This document shows positions 10,123 to 21,639 of a DNA stretch of 64,000 nucleotides, one piece after another (positions within the stretch are counted from its first letter, which is position 1; every line of letters begins with the position of its first letter). The stretch lies in assembly GCA_963575745.1 (NCBI GenBank), contig CAUYUJ010014542.1, forward strand, positions 264,001-328,000, given 5' to 3'. Under the pieces are notes generated by a model that was given only the letters and a program-made list of their open reading frames with translations, had not been told where the DNA came from and did no database searches. The translations under genes were made by a program, and so were the position numbers. Origin of the DNA: Prorocentrum cordatum. Its lineage: Eukaryota; Sar; Dinophyceae; Prorocentrales; Prorocentraceae.

Positions 10123-10605
10123 TAAAGCTAAGCTAAAGCTAAGCTACAGCTAAGCTACAGCTAAGCTAAAGCTAAGCTAAAGCTACGCTAAAGCTAAGCT
10201 AAATCTAAGCTAAAGCTAAGCTAATGCTAAGCTACAGCTAAGCTAAAGCTAAGGCTAAAGCTAAGCTAAAGCTAAGCTAAAGCTGAGCTACAGCTGAGCT
10301 ACAGCTAAGCTAAAGCTAAGCTAAAGCTAAGGCTAAAGCTAAAACTAAGCTGAAGCTAAGCTAAAGCTAAGCTAAAGCTAAGCTAACGCTAAGCTAACGC
10401 TAAGATGAAGCTAAGCTAAAGCTGAGCCAACCCTAAACTAAAGCTAAGCTAAAGCTAGCTAAAGCTAAGCTAAAGCTACGCTAAAGCTAAGCTAAAGCTA
10501 AGATAAAGCTAAGCTAAAGCTAAGCTAAAGTTAAGCTAAAGCTAAGCTAAAGCTAAGCTAAAGCTAAGCTAAAGCTAAGCTAAAGCTAAAGCTAAAGCTA
10601 AAGCT
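10123..10605. repeat. AGCTAA-type satellite, about 480 bp
   Basis: Tandem array built from GCTAAA and GCTAA modules (an 11-bp GCTAAAGCTAA unit dominates), with scattered variants such as GCTACA, GCTAAC and GCTGAG. AGCT recurs every 5-6 bp and is itself palindromic. The array ends sharply at a GC-rich duplicated motif (GGGGACTGGGGGAACCGC-like, two copies at about 10613-10650). Confidence 0.95.
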
Positions 10606-11441
10606 CCCAGGGGACTGGGGGAACCGCGGGGCGGGGACTGGGGGAACCGCCCGGGGCGCTTTCCACTGCCCGGCCCCTTTAAGCTAAGAGAGTAAGAGCC
10701 CTCTAGGCAGAGCCTAGGTAGGGAAAAAGATGCGAGGCATGTCATGCTGCCGACGACCTTCCCGTCCAGGTAGGCCTTGCCTTCCATGCACACCGGACAC
10801 GCGCCAGCGGCAGCTGAGAAGCCGGTGACGTCGAACCTGCCAGGTGCCCTTGTGAATTGATGCGTAAGGGACGTGGCATGTACTATTCGGTGTGAGGTAT
10901 GGGCCATGAGCCTTTCCTGTTCGCAGCAGATCTCCTCTTCCGGGATCCCACGTGCTCCCCCACCTCTCCCTTCGGAAATAATGCCCAGGTCAGCCCCTCC
11001 AAGGCACCCCCTACAGTTTCCAGTCCGACGCCTCCAAGGCACCCCCTTCAACGAGGAGGAGCCCACCCATCTCCGAGAGCCCCCTCGCGGTGCCAGGAAG
11101 AACTGTTATTAAGCATTCGCAGTTTTCTGCTCGCACCAGACCCTCCCCCCCACCCCCACAAATGGGCCGTCCGCACTAATCTCGGGGACGCGCTGACCTG
11201 GGCCAGCGCTAACCCTGGCCTGCCAGGACGGCCACGTCGGGAAGCGGACCAGCCTCGAAGCAGCCCCCAAGGCCTGGGCCGGCGGAGTGAAGGCAGGGTC
11301 GCACCTGTTGGGCCGAATCGATCGGTGGTGGCCCCGGGGCCCGAAGCAGGGCGAAGACGCCCCGTGTGCAAAAAATGCCAACGCCCAAATCTCCAAGCAC
11401 CTGCGCCCCGACAGCCCCCGAACCGTCCGGCCCCACGGCGC
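10606..11441. other. Unassigned sequence downstream of an IFT172 exon
   Basis: It contains two tandem copies of a short G-rich motif next to the satellite and a minus-strand stretch near 10750-10860 with a CPVC pair (GACPVCMEGKAYLDGK) that could be a small exon or chance. The region lies 3' of the IFT172 exon at 11442-11582 and would be intron if that gene continues leftwards. No further IFT172 exon was found here by eye. Confidence 0.3.
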
Positions 11442-11582
11442 CTTCTTCAGGTGGATGTCAGGTAGCTTGTGCTTCGCGGACAGGTTCGCGAGCTCGAAGG
11501 CGTGCTGGAAGTTGCTGTGCTCGACGGCGTAGTCGATGGCGATTTCTATGAGACCGTGCTTGGCCAGGAGCTGTGCGCCAGC
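11442..11582 (-). CDS. IFT172: IFT172 exon (TPR region, most 3' of the four found)
   Basis: This is a 141-nt, 47-codon exon, phase 0 at both ends. It opens after an AG (GGCCAG) and closes with AAGAAG followed by GCGCCG, a GC-type donor. It encodes AGAQLLAKHGLIEIAIDYAV and then a stretch ending HLKK, matching the IFT172 segment where the animal protein has KLLNKFGL and later HLKYA. IFT172 is a WD40/TPR subunit of the IFT-B complex, which carries cargo along the flagellar axoneme. The helix-turn-helix pattern (FQHAFELANLSAKHKLPDIH) fits the TPR-like solenoid. The three other exons lie far upstream, at 49.9-54.9 kb. Confidence 0.8.
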
Positions 11583-11624
11583 CTGGCCGGCTGGCCATGC
11601 CCCGCTGCTCATCCTCCTTCTCGT

Positions 11625-11785
11625 CCGTTTCTGCCTCCTCCTCCTCCTCCTTCTCATCCTCCGCCTCCTCCTGCTCCGCCCCCTCCCTCCTCCTCCTTGT
11701 CTTTCTCTTCCACGAAATCATCCTCATCCTCGTCCTGGTCCTCCTCCGATCCTCATCCTCGTCCTGGTCCTCCTCCGCATCCTCG
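11625..11785. repeat. CTC/CTT polypyrimidine tract
   Basis: Imperfect CTC, CTT and CCTCGTCCT repeats on the plus strand, directly upstream (in minus orientation) of the IFT172 exon acceptor. On the minus strand it is purine-rich, so it is not a polypyrimidine tract for that exon. Confidence 0.85.
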
Positions 11786-11806
11786 TCCTCATCCTCATTG
11801 TCATCG

Positions 11807-11854
<48 letters not shown>

Positions 11855-12043
11855 GCAGCAGCACGATCATGACCATGACCCACATTATCACCATAATACG
11901 AATCGTCATCGTCATCGTCGTCGTCAGCATCACCGTCGTCGCCGAATCATCACCATCAGCATCATCACCATCAACAGCAAAAACAACAACAGCATCATCA
12001 TCAATATCAACATCATCATCATCATATCATCATCATCATCATC

Positions 12044-12082
<39 letters not shown>

Positions 12083-12224
12083 TTCATCATCATCATCAGC
12101 ATCGTCATCATCATCATCATCAGCAGCACCATCATCATCACCACTATCATCGCCAAAATCAGAATCAACATCATCATCAACGTCATCATTTTCGTCATGC
12201 GCATCCTCATCCACATCCTCATCC

Positions 12225-12276
<52 letters not shown>

Positions 12277-12475
12277 TATCTCCAGCAGCAACATCCTCAC
12301 CAGCGTTGATGTCATCAGCGTCGGCATCATCATAATCATCATCATGATCGTTGTCGTCGTCATCGGCGTAAGCACCGCCATCACCATCGTCACAGTCATC
12401 GTCGTCATCATCACAATCGTCATCATCAGCAACAACACCACCGTCGTCGTCATCGTTGCCATCGTCATCACGATC
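11786..12475. repeat. ATC/CAT trinucleotide array, about 690 bp
   Basis: A long imperfect CAT/ATC/TCA array with islands of pure repeat (for example around 12040-12085 and 12225-12275). It gives artefactual poly-Ser, poly-His, poly-Ile and poly-Asp frames; the long minus-strand frame 11930-12904 is one of these. Confidence 0.95.
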
Positions 12476-12479
12476 GTGG

Positions 12480-13688
12480 CCCTTTGGCGGTTCTGCTGCG
12501 GGCGTCCCCGCTGGAGATGGTGATGCAGGTTCCCCCGCCCAGGGGGCTTCTGGATCGTCTTGCGAAGGCGGATCGTTTGGCTTGAAAAGTGGCGCGTTCT
12601 TGATCCTGGCCCCAGGTTTGCAGCCCAGATCGCATTTGCCAGCGGTAATTCTTCGCAGGGCAGGGGTAGTTATCCAGCCGATTTCTCTGCAATTGTAATG
12701 AACTGTCGAACCTGGGGCAAGATCCATGTCTGCTGTTACCCGTTTGGAGACATCTGTGTGTGCTCGTCTTGTTGGAGCTGTCAGTCTCGCAAGTGCAATC
12801 CGACTCGGACTCAGAATCGGACTCGGAAGGGGCGGCGACGGTAGGACCCACCGCTTCAGCAAGAGCCGGATTACCAGCTCCCTCATCACCCTCTGGAAGG
12901 CCATGAGACGAAGGAGCGGGTTCGCACGCGTTGTCTCAGACGCCTCTCCATGGAATTCTCGACTGTATATCTAGAGGCGGTGATTACTGTCGAGGTGCTG
13001 CCAAAATGGCTCGATCCGTTTAGCCTCGCCCTCCGTAGTCGGCTGGTAATCAGCTTTGGTCGAACATTCTGCGGGGGAAGGATTGGTCGGATCCACCCTG
13101 CGACCCAGACTATCTCCATGAGACCAGACCCACGGTGTCCACTCAAAATTAAGGCCCCTTGATGGTCGCCCCATCGGACGCGCGGGTCTGTGTTCGCAAG
13201 GGCAGACAACGCACCGGTAGGTACCTCGGTCACCAATGATGGCCCTCTCGACTTCCCTTCTCTCAAGAATGGAGGCCGCCTTGGTGCCCCTGCCCCTGTT
13301 GGCGCGAACGATCCTGCCATCGTCACCGCGAGCAACATTGCGGAGTGAGTACCAGTGACGGATGTCATGTTCGGTCCAGCCTTGGTCGAACCAGCACTGC
13401 ATCGCGTTGGGGCGCATATACTGGCGAGCCAGCCCATGATCTTCATAGCTGACAAGGCGCTGCACGCCTCGTGCTTCGGGCTCAGCTGGGCGGCCCTCAA
13501 TCTGAAGCGTTTTTTCCCCCGCGAACGCTCCCTTCTCGGCGGAGCTCTTGGGATCCTTGCGTCAGGAGAGCGAGGGCGCTGCGCGCCGCGGGAGCGAGCG
13601 CGCGAGTGCCCGCGTGAGTAACTCCGACCGTGACGCCGCGGGCGATGACTCTCAACTTTCCATTTGTCTTCGTCGTCATCTGTGCGAA
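12480..13688. other. Unassigned; minus-strand frames of possible retroelement origin
   Basis: Minus-strand frames at 12971-13465 and 12886-13773 are open and contain plausible protein-like stretches (MQRLVSYEDHGLARQYM, and a block with WFDQGWTEHDIRHWYSLRN), but I cannot assign a family. They lie just downstream of Gag-like debris on the same strand and may be part of the same decayed element. Confidence 0.25.
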
Positions 13689-15858
13689 TCACCCGTCTCC
13701 ATGCTGGGCGGCTCGTGAACCCGCCACGCACCGCGAACGTGAAGTGCGGGCCTCGTCGCGCCCAAGTTCGCATTGGATGCGCCCGGAAAGATCACCAACA
13801 TTTCGCGGGCTTCCCCGAAGAGGGTCGTTGTCGTATAATTCTCTGTCTATCGGATTGACAATGACCTGCGGGTGGGGCATCAATGATATCTCCTCCTCTG
13901 TCGCCGGAATAATGGCTTCAGAATCCGCGGGCGCCCCCGCCATGTCGTGGTCTACCTCGGCGGGCGCGCGGAAATCCTCCACGAACCCGATTTGCGCAGG
14001 TTGCCCCGCGATGGGCATGCCCATCCAGTCCGCCAGGTTGATCTCATCGCGGCCGACGCACATCTCCTCGAAGAGCTCGTCGGCATATCTCTCGAAGGAC
14101 ACGCTGGCACTTAGATGCCTGGCGGGGACAGCGGCAGCGGGGGTGTCTGCAGGGTCGGCTACTGGCGTGTCCCAATGGACATTCTGCATGTCCGAATCGG
14201 TTTGAGCCGAATGCATTCATTGACGGACTCCCTGCGTCTCCCATCGCCGCGGGGGCATTCACGACGGAAATGTTGCGTGCTATGGCAGATGTCACGTTCC
14301 ATGGTTGTACCGTTGGCATATTTCGGGTTGCCCCGGCGTCCCTTGCCATTTCCTGAGTTATGCCTACGGCCTCTACCTGCCCCCAGGAATCGTTCTTCGT
14401 ACTGTGGTCCAGTAAGGGATGCCAGGAATGCCAGCATTCCTCTACCATGCAGTCGCCGTCAAATGCCCTTACCCTTGCCTCAGCCCTTACCCTTCACTCT
14501 GAATGCCCTTCGGATAACGCGCCGTGCCTTACGAAATGGTTTCTTCATAAGACTTATCCATCGGCGCTTATGTTTCTGGTATCCTAGCAATAGCCGTTGT
14601 GACTGTTGCTCTTCTGTGACGTACGCAGGCATGTCGGAATAGTCTAGGCAGCCATTCTGTCGTCATATGACGTGTCGGTGTCGGTTCCAGGGTCAAAGTC
14701 AAACTCGGCGGGCTGCCCCGCTGAGCCTACAAGGGCAGTGGCTTGCGTAGGGGCCGCCGTTGCCGACGGTCCCTGATATCTAGTCCAGGAGTCTTGCGAC
14801 CCCGGAGGCGGACCACCACTGTGGGCGAATAGGGTGGTGGTATCTGCCGGTTGTGGATCATCATTCCAGACGTTTGTAGCAGGTTGCCCTGCATTAGTTT
14901 CAGTATGAAAGGTTTCGGCACGGTGACCGTGGGGAAAAAGACCACCAATATTGCCAGGGGTTCGCTCGGCGATGTGGACATATGATTTCATGCGTTCCAG
15001 TAGAGCACCAGGCACGTCTCTCTCGAGCGAATTCGCGGAAAAAGGTACCTCACCGGCAGGGTCCCAGTGGGGGCCGGTTGTTTTTGCGTTGTTTCCACCG
15101 CGCTGCATGCGCCCCACACGCCCGATATCGACACACAGAAGGCCAAAAATAACAATACCAATCCAGTGGCACCGTAGGTCGTGGTCGGACATTCGCGGCT
15201 GGGGGTTGTGGTGTTTCGTCGTAAACCTGCGCGGGGATGGAAGCGGCGCAATGTCGTATCGCATGTTGCCATGCATGGCGTTTCCGAAATAGTCTCCAAT
15301 TGGAATAGGTGGGTGGCTTTCAGGAGTGTAGCACCGCAGGGAAATTGGACTCTTGTAAGACGCCTCCGCGACGCCGGAAATAGCGCTGCACGTGTCTTTG
15401 TCGTTGTGCGTAGTTATATACATTCCTCCGCGCAGACCCACTGCATCCTGATGTTCCACCATGTCAGTCGTCCTCCAGATAGTGTTGTGGATGATGAGGA
15501 GTACACCAGGAGCTGACCACCATAGGCCAGCTCCGCTGCCAAGTTTGACAAGGGTGGGGAGGCCCAACCAGCAGCTTCGCCTAAGTCGAAGCCCATATCC
15601 AACTCTGTTGTACCGTAGTAACGATAGTCCCAAAAGTAGACGATCGTCGCGGGAGCGACGGGCCATCTCAAGCGAAAATGTTTTCGGTCTCGATGGCAAA
15701 AATTGTGCCTCGCGATGAGGCGCAGTCATATGTTGGCGGCCGGCCGCTTGAACACAAACGGCCGCGGACAAACGATCGTTATCTCTCGCCTTTGCCCCAG
15801 CTCCCTTTAGAGTACCTGGCCGTCTGAAAAATCTTCGAAGCCTTCCCCGAAGACACAA
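13689..15858 (-). pseudogene. Decayed Gag-like retroelement fragment
   Basis: Three minus-strand frames follow one another: 15858-14644, about 14640-14160 and 14216-13689. The middle one ends a basic, Gly/Lys-rich stretch (RVKGKG, GNGKGRRGNPKYANG) with a broken CCHC-type knuckle, CHSTQHFRRECP, whose first Cys is missing. Upstream is a charged region with the look of Copia Gag (QRLLLGYQKHKRRW). Frames shift between segments and stops interrupt the basic stretch. In dinoflagellate Copia elements such GKGKG runs precede the zinc knuckle. The assignment is tentative; protease, integrase and reverse transcriptase were not found. Confidence 0.35.
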
Positions 15859-15859
15859 A

Positions 15860-16930
15860 AGACTTCTCAGAAGGCCGCCTTATGAGAAGGCCTCCTCCTT
15901 CTCACTTCCCCCCTGGCTCGCCGCCGAATGAAAGGCGAGATGCTCAGTAGCGTTGGGATGTTACTGTTCGCCACCGCTGGCCTAGCCCCCGTGCGCCGCC
16001 GGCGCACTGGCCAGCCCTGCCGACCCTGGTTGCGCCACGGGCCCAGACTAACCCCAGACATCCAGCGGCTCGACGCTGCCTGGGCATGGACCCTGGACCT
16101 CTCGATCCTATCCCGCCGTCGAAGAATTGATCTCGGTGCACATCTTGGAAATGTCACACGATCGGCGATCATATCCGTACTCGCGCCATCCTGGTCTGGA
16201 CTCCGGGGCGCGATCCCGCGGATACGCGCTCGCACGGATGCTTTCTGCGAGGGGCATCCGCGAAAAACATCCCGTATCCGCGGGGTCACGGTCCATGGTC
16301 CCGGCCCTCGAGGCCGCGGATACGGATAGGCTTTCGCACACGAGTATTACGGGTTATTCCACAGATCTTGCGCACGTGAAACACATAAACACGACACACA
16401 GAAAGTGATCGGAAAACAAGGTGTAATGCAAGAGCCATATTTTGACGAAGAAGCTTACTGCTTCGCTTCCCTTCGATGTCCTGGGATCTCTGGGCGCAGA
16501 AGACGGCGAAGAACTTCTGCACGAGTCGCTCGAGGCGCTGGAGGTCAGGGCCCTTCCCCGGCGAATTCAACCCTAAGGTCTGTCCAGGAGCGCTCTCGGG
16601 CCAGGATCTGGAGGGGACTCCAGCCCTGGGCGACGAGAAGCCTCCCGAAAGTCCAGATCGGACGAAAAACGCCCACCCGAACCCGAAAAGCTCGATCCGC
16701 GGTCCGCGAAAATGGAAGAGAAACATGAACCACTGTCACCGAGAAGCCAGGGGGTGGGGGGGATCCACCACGATGGTCCATGTTTGTCCCAAAAAAACTC
16801 CAGCGCGAGTTGGTCGAGACACCGGACCTACTTCTGTTCGGCTGGCTGGCGGGTTGGGAGGAGCGGCCTCCGCGCCAGACTCCTTGAAGGTGGCGTGGGC
16901 CTGCGCAAGGACCACCTGGGCTTGCGGGAG
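15860..16930. other. No feature recognised
   Basis: GC-rich sequence with several overlapping open frames on both strands, none with domain similarity or consistent coding character. Confidence 0.35.
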
Positions 16931-17120
16931 CTCTCGGCGAGAGAGCGGCTCAGGGAGGCGAGGGAAGCTGGGCGAGGGAGGAGGAGAGGCAAGGAGGAGA
17001 GCGGGAGGGGGGGAAGCAGGGAGGGAGGGACTGCAGAGTAGGAGGGTGACGACGACGATGAGGAGAATGAGGATGAGGACGAGGAGGAGGAAACAAGACA
17101 AGAAAAGCGCTCCGAGGAAA
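16931..17120. repeat. Purine-rich GGA/GAGG tract
   Basis: About 190 bp dominated by GAGG, GGGA and GATGAGGA motifs on the plus strand; the frames across it are compositional artefacts. Confidence 0.7.
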
Positions 17121-17812
17121 CTCTGATCGACTAAACTACCACGATGTACTCTAGATTCGGAAGAAAATCCCACAGGGGACTTGAAAGCGGGGCGAGGTGG
17201 ACTCTCGGAGCATCGCCGAAAGCTAGCGTCCCGCCCCGAGGACCCGCCAGGGGCACGCGTTACCCAAGACGGGGCCCAGCGAAGAGTAGGGAGGGCGACG
17301 CGACAACGAAGGGGGACGAGCTACGGCCCCAGGACCGCAGGAGGACTCGGAGGTCGGGGGAAAGGTTTACTCTTCGCTCGAACTCATCCCTCGCGAGTCG
17401 AACTATATGAGCACTGTGAACAATCCTCCATGCTGGGACCCCCTGGGAAAAATCTGACGATGTTTAAAACATTCTCTAACACATTTTGAATCAGGGGCCT
17501 CCCGTCGTCTACCGACCCACTCAGAAGATTCGGGGGGCCTAGTTCTCCAAGCACGAGTCGGCCTTGAGGTCTAGGTGGGAGGTGCCGACGCCGTCGGTCT
17601 CGGCGCAGGCGGGGGGGGGGGCCGAAGCCGTCGGCCTCGGAGTCTGAATCCCACCAGCCCTCTGGGCGTCGGTTGTTTAGAGCATTTCCTCTTCCACCCC
17701 TCCTTCTTCCCTTTCGGGGAGGGGTTTACCCCTGCCCCTACCCCCTCCCCACTGACCTGGACAAGGGGGGGCGGGGAGCGGTCAGAGCGTCCAAAACGGC
17801 CTCGCCGAGGAA
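17121..17812. other. No gene; flank of the phased repeat family
   Basis: No convincing frame. Near 17575-17640 the sequence has two copies of a GCCGACGCCGTCGG-type palindromic motif around a G11 run. A similar G-run with CCCGTCGGCCTCC appears at 51714-51745, before another copy of the phased repeat array, so this may be part of that repeat's 5' flank. Confidence 0.35.
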
Positions 17813-18010
17813 GCCAACATCATTGATTTTACCCAGGTTTTGGCCCCATTTTGGCCCCCGATTTCCTCCAAGATGGCCCCAAGAAGCGCCCAGGAGGCAC
17901 CAAGAGGCCCCAAGATGGCCCCAAGATGGCCCCAAGAGGCCCCAGGAGGCCCCCAAGAGGATCCCAAACGGCCCAAAGAGGCCCCCCCGAGGCACCCAAG
18001 ACGCCGAAAA
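17813..18010. repeat. Dispersed phased repeat, copy 1
   Basis: A short AT-rich core (CAACATCATTGATTTTACCC) is followed by about 14 imperfect CCAAGATGGCCCC / CCAAGAGGC units spaced about 9-13 bp. The core matches cores at about 58075 and 59290. Long Gly/Leu/Trp-rich or Pro/Arg-rich frames here are artefacts of the repeat. Confidence 0.8.
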
Positions 18011-18039
18011 AACCCTCAGGACGACCCTCTACTCGCCTG

Positions 18040-18900
18040 GGCGTCGTTTCTGGACGGGCTGGTGGGGATACGCGAAGCATCTAGAATTGAGAGCGGTCTC
18101 GTAGCCGTCGTCGAGGGCCTCGGAGCAGTCGCGGTCGGGCTCGGAACTGTAACGCCCGTACCCACAAAAGAAATCCGAGCCGAGGCATCATCAGGCAGCT
18201 GAAAGTCCGCTTCCATCGACCCATCGCTCTGCACCACAACATATCGCCATTTCCCTGATCTGCCACTGCACCCTTCACGCCATCGGTCTGCGTCGCACTC
18301 GGAAGGCTGAGTGGACGCGCGGCAGCATGAAGAAATCGACTCAATGTCGTGAAAACTTCCAGCCAGTCCTGCAGCTCGCGCTCCGCGCGGCTGACTGGTG
18401 CGCGCCCCTGCTTCCATTCCGCCCCCGTCTGGACCATAGGGTCGATGATGCACTGACGGATATCTGGGTGCAGGTTGAGTATGAGCTTGCGCTTGCTGAC
18501 GTCGCGGCAACGGTCCATCTTGCAGAATTTGATAATGTCACACCGCTTGGCCATGTCCCAGGTCTACATGATCTGCTTCATATCCACGATCTGCTTGGCG
18601 CCGGCGGCCCCCACCGCCTCTTTGCGCTGAAGTAGCGCCGCGCGGGGCCGCCGAAAACCCGCGGGCGTTGGGGGCCGCGCGCATGGCCTTTGCCCGATGC
18701 GGTGACGGCCTCGTTGTATTTCAGTCCTTCGGCGCCCATCCGGATGGCCCCCTGACCGGCGCCGTCGAGAATCAAGCAGTCGAACACTACGCCCTCGACG
18801 CTGCGCTTGGATTGGCCAAGCTGGAGGATGAACTCCAGCATCGGTGCCTGCAGAGCCTTCTGGGCGCCCTTGAAACCGAGGTCGGGCTTGGCGCGCTGGC
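18040..18900 (-). pseudogene. Probable decayed coding fragment, function unknown
   Basis: A minus-strand reading frame from about 18650 to 18150 looks protein-coding: KQIVDMKQIM, an in-frame TAG at 18564-18566, then TWDMAKRCDIIKFCKMDRC and a further 100 or so residues rich in acidic/Trp/Leu helix patterns. Upstream, in another frame (about 18860-18650), lies a block ending KYNEAVTASGKGHARGP that recalls a motif recurring in dinoflagellate predicted proteins. A frameshift near 18640 would join them. I cannot name the protein; it may be retroelement-derived or an unspliced host exon pair. Confidence 0.35.
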
Positions 18901-19624
18901 CGTCGCCCTTGGCGTTCACTCTCCGCGGCTGCTGAGCCAGCGCCTGCGGCGCGTTGGCCCCGCCCTCGGCAGGGAACATCGCTGTCGCGACTCGCCGGGG
19001 CCCCCGTCTGCAGGCCACTGCGCCCTTGACCTCGCGCTCGCGGAGAAACTGCGGCAGGCGGAGGGCGAGGGGGGCGGCGTGACATGACGCGATCGCAATA
19101 CTCGTCAATCGCGTCGAATATGATATCGCAATACAAGCGTCCACTGTCACTCGGGGGCACAAGAAGCCATCGGAAGGAAGTCCGACCCGTTCGGCAAATT
19201 CGACTATCCCACGCCGTGCGAAAACGTTGACGAGCGCTGTCTTGTGCAGAGAATGTTTGCTTGCACCGTGGGCGCGCGCTGCGCATGACGCACGCGAACT
19301 GGGTTGCGCCGGCCGCGCTCGCCCCCTCGAGACTGATGCACGCGCGACGCGAAGGCCCCATGGGAAGAAAATGCCCGCGGGCATATCAATCCGCGCTCGC
19401 CCGCCAACGCGCGCGCAAATGCGGCGGGGCCCCCTTCCGTCGGAGGCCCCATTGCCCGAGCTGGCCCTGGAGGGCGGCGAAAGTACGCAGTCTCTCCCTC
19501 CGAGAGGATGGTTGCCTTAAAAATCGAAGGGTCCACCGCGAGCAGCGCGCCCCGCGCCTCGTCGCTGCGAGAAAGAGCAACATACCTATGCGACCACCCT
19601 GCGGGCGATAGGGAGGTTCGGGGG
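18901..19624. other. No feature recognised
   Basis: GC-rich sequence with overlapping frames on both strands (for example 18578-19384 minus). Beyond the fragment described at 18040-18900, no domain is visible. Confidence 0.3.
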
Positions 19625-19639
19625 GGGGGGGGGGAGCGT

Positions 19640-19890
19640 CTCACTCGATCGGTCCCACTATCGATCTCACTATCGATCTCACTGTCGGTCTCGCAAAATC
19701 GATCTCACTCGATCGATCTCACAATCGATATCAGTCGATCTGTTTCATTCGATCGATCTCACAATCGATCTGACTATCGATCTCACAATCGATCCCCCTG
19801 TCGATCTCACTATCGATATCACAATCAATCTCACACTCGGTCTCACGACCGATCTCACTATCGATATCACAATCGAAATCACAATCAGTG
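19640..19890. repeat. ATCGATCTCAC-type minisatellite
   Basis: Imperfect tandem copies of a 12-bp unit around TATCGATCTCAC / AATCGATCTCAC, preceded by a G13 run at 19619-19633. The ATCGAT core is palindromic and recurs about every 12 bp (or multiples). Confidence 0.9.
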
Positions 19891-20815
19891 CCATCATCTG
19901 CATAATCAACATCATCGCCATCAACGTCAACATCATCATCGTCATCATCGGGACGCCATCATCACCATCATCACGTCATCACCATCACCAGCCACATCAA
20001 CATCATCATCACCACCATCATCATCGGGACATACTCACCACCATCATCATCATAAACATCATCATCATCGCAACACCGTCACCATCAGCAGCAGCATCGG
20101 GAAAAAAACCCAATGATCATCATCAGCTCGTCACCATCAGCATGGACAACATCATCAATATCATCACCGGGACACCATCATCATCATCAGCAGCAACATC
20201 ATCATCATCATCATCGGGGCACCATCATCATCGTCACCATCATCATCGCCATCATCATCATCGGGACACCACCATCATAATCAGCAACATCAGAATCGTC
20301 ATCATCGGGTCACCATCATCAAAATCATCATCACCACCTCATCCTCATCCTCATCAGCAGCATCATTATCATCATCATCGGGACACAATCACCGCCATCA
20401 TCATCAGCATAGTCACCACCATCATCATCGGAACGCCATCATCATCACCACCACCACCATCAACAGCATCATCATCAACCTCAGCATCACCATCATCATC
20501 GGGACACCATCATCATCAGCATCCTAATTATCATCATCTCATCATCATAAATATAATCAGGGTCATCGCCATCATCATCAACGCCATTATCATCATCAGC
20601 TACATAAGCATCACAAGCATCAGAATCATCATCATGATCGGGATATCATCATCACCACCATGGCCATCATCATCACCATACTCATCATAAACATCGCCAA
20701 CACCAGCATCATCATCATCGGAACACCATCATCATCACCACCATCACCACTATCAGCATCAAAATCAACGACACCATTATCATCATCATCATCATCATCA
20801 TCATCATCGGGACAC
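19891..20815. repeat. ATC/CAT array, about 925 bp, with a higher-order period
   Basis: Long CATCAT array in which CGGGACACCATCATCATC recurs at irregular intervals (about 20020, 20165, 20215, 20260, 20385, 20500, 20810), suggesting a longer ancestral unit of roughly 50 bp. It follows directly from the ATCGATCTCAC repeat. Frames are artefactual poly-Ser/His/Ile. Confidence 0.9.
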
Positions 20816-21139
20816 CGACGGGACACTGGCGGGACACCGGCGGGACGCCGCGCGCCACCAGCCCCCGGAAAGGAAACATTTGGTCCGGCCGCGCCTCAGC
20901 CGGAGGCGGGGCACCGGCGGGGCACCGCGCCCCGCCGGCCCCCGGAAAAGAAACATGCGGTCCGGCCGCGCCTCAGCCGGGGGAAACTTTCCTCTCGCCC
21001 GCCCGCGCAGCTTCGCCTCGCCCGCGCGCGCGGCGCGCGCGAACACGAAACCGAAACCGATTTCCCGGTAGGGGGGCTCTCCTTTCCACTTCGACCTCGC
21101 CCCCCCGCCTCCGATGGATAGCCCCATTCCCTCCATCTC
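20816..21139. repeat. Short GC-rich tandem duplication after the ATC array
   Basis: GACACCGGCGGGACGCC-like steps lead into two copies of a roughly 84-bp unit beginning at about 20866 (CCCCCGGAAAGGAAACATT..GGTCCGGCCGCGCCTCAGCCGG) and about 20939 (CCCCCGGAAAAGAAACATG..GGTCCGGCCGCGCCTCAGCCGG). No gene is supported. Confidence 0.6.
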
Positions 21140-21179
21140 TCATGGAAATCGCCCGCCCCACTAATGCAAGCCAGACTCC

Positions 21180-21639
21180 ACGGACCAATCTCTACTTGGT
21201 GCGCAAGAGGCGGGGCTCGTCGAGCGAGGTGTCCACGAGGGCCCAGGGCTGGCGGGCCAGTGCCCAGGGGCCCCCAAAGAGCCGCGATGACCCGAGCGCG
21301 GGCTTTGGGATCTCGAACCAACTTCTGGGCCCAGGCGAACCTTCGGGAAGCCTGCGCGCACCTAGTAGGGATGGTCTTCCACTTTCTACGAAGAGCAGCG
21401 CGTGGCAGGCTCGCAGGGCGCGCCCCCGTCCAATCGGTGGCCTTCCCTCGCTCGAGCGTGCGCAGATACTTGGCAATGATGCTACCTATATGGTCAATCA
21501 CCTCTGCCGTGAAAATGCAGGGCTCATTCGCCGATGAACCCGCTTCGATAGCGCGCCCTTGGAATGCTAGGATCTTAAACCTACTCGAAATCTTGCCACT
21601 CCAAATGCCCATTTTTGCCAATTCACTTTTCATTGCCAA
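21180..21639 (-). pseudogene. LINE C-terminal region fragment
   Basis: Open minus frame with VIDHIGSIIAKYLRTLERGK, then ATDWTGARPASLPRAALRRK and RRFAWAQKLVRDPKARARV, ending in a LWGPLG-like motif. The conserved pieces (a Tyr-Leu-Arg helix, a GKATxW motif, RRxxWxQ) recur in the post-RT region of LINE polyproteins of this lineage; their role is not known to me. The frame then runs into unrelated GC-rich sequence to 20896. Confidence 0.5.

Noticed and set aside
11930-12904. A 324-residue minus frame with long poly-Asp
   Set aside because: It is the translation of the ATC trinucleotide array plus unrelated sequence on each side; composition alone explains it.
13000-13024. A GCCAAAATGGCT match to the spliced-leader core
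   Set aside because: Only 12 contiguous bases match, the core is nearly palindromic and the flanks do not fit; similar short matches occur near 4090, 9672 and 32395.
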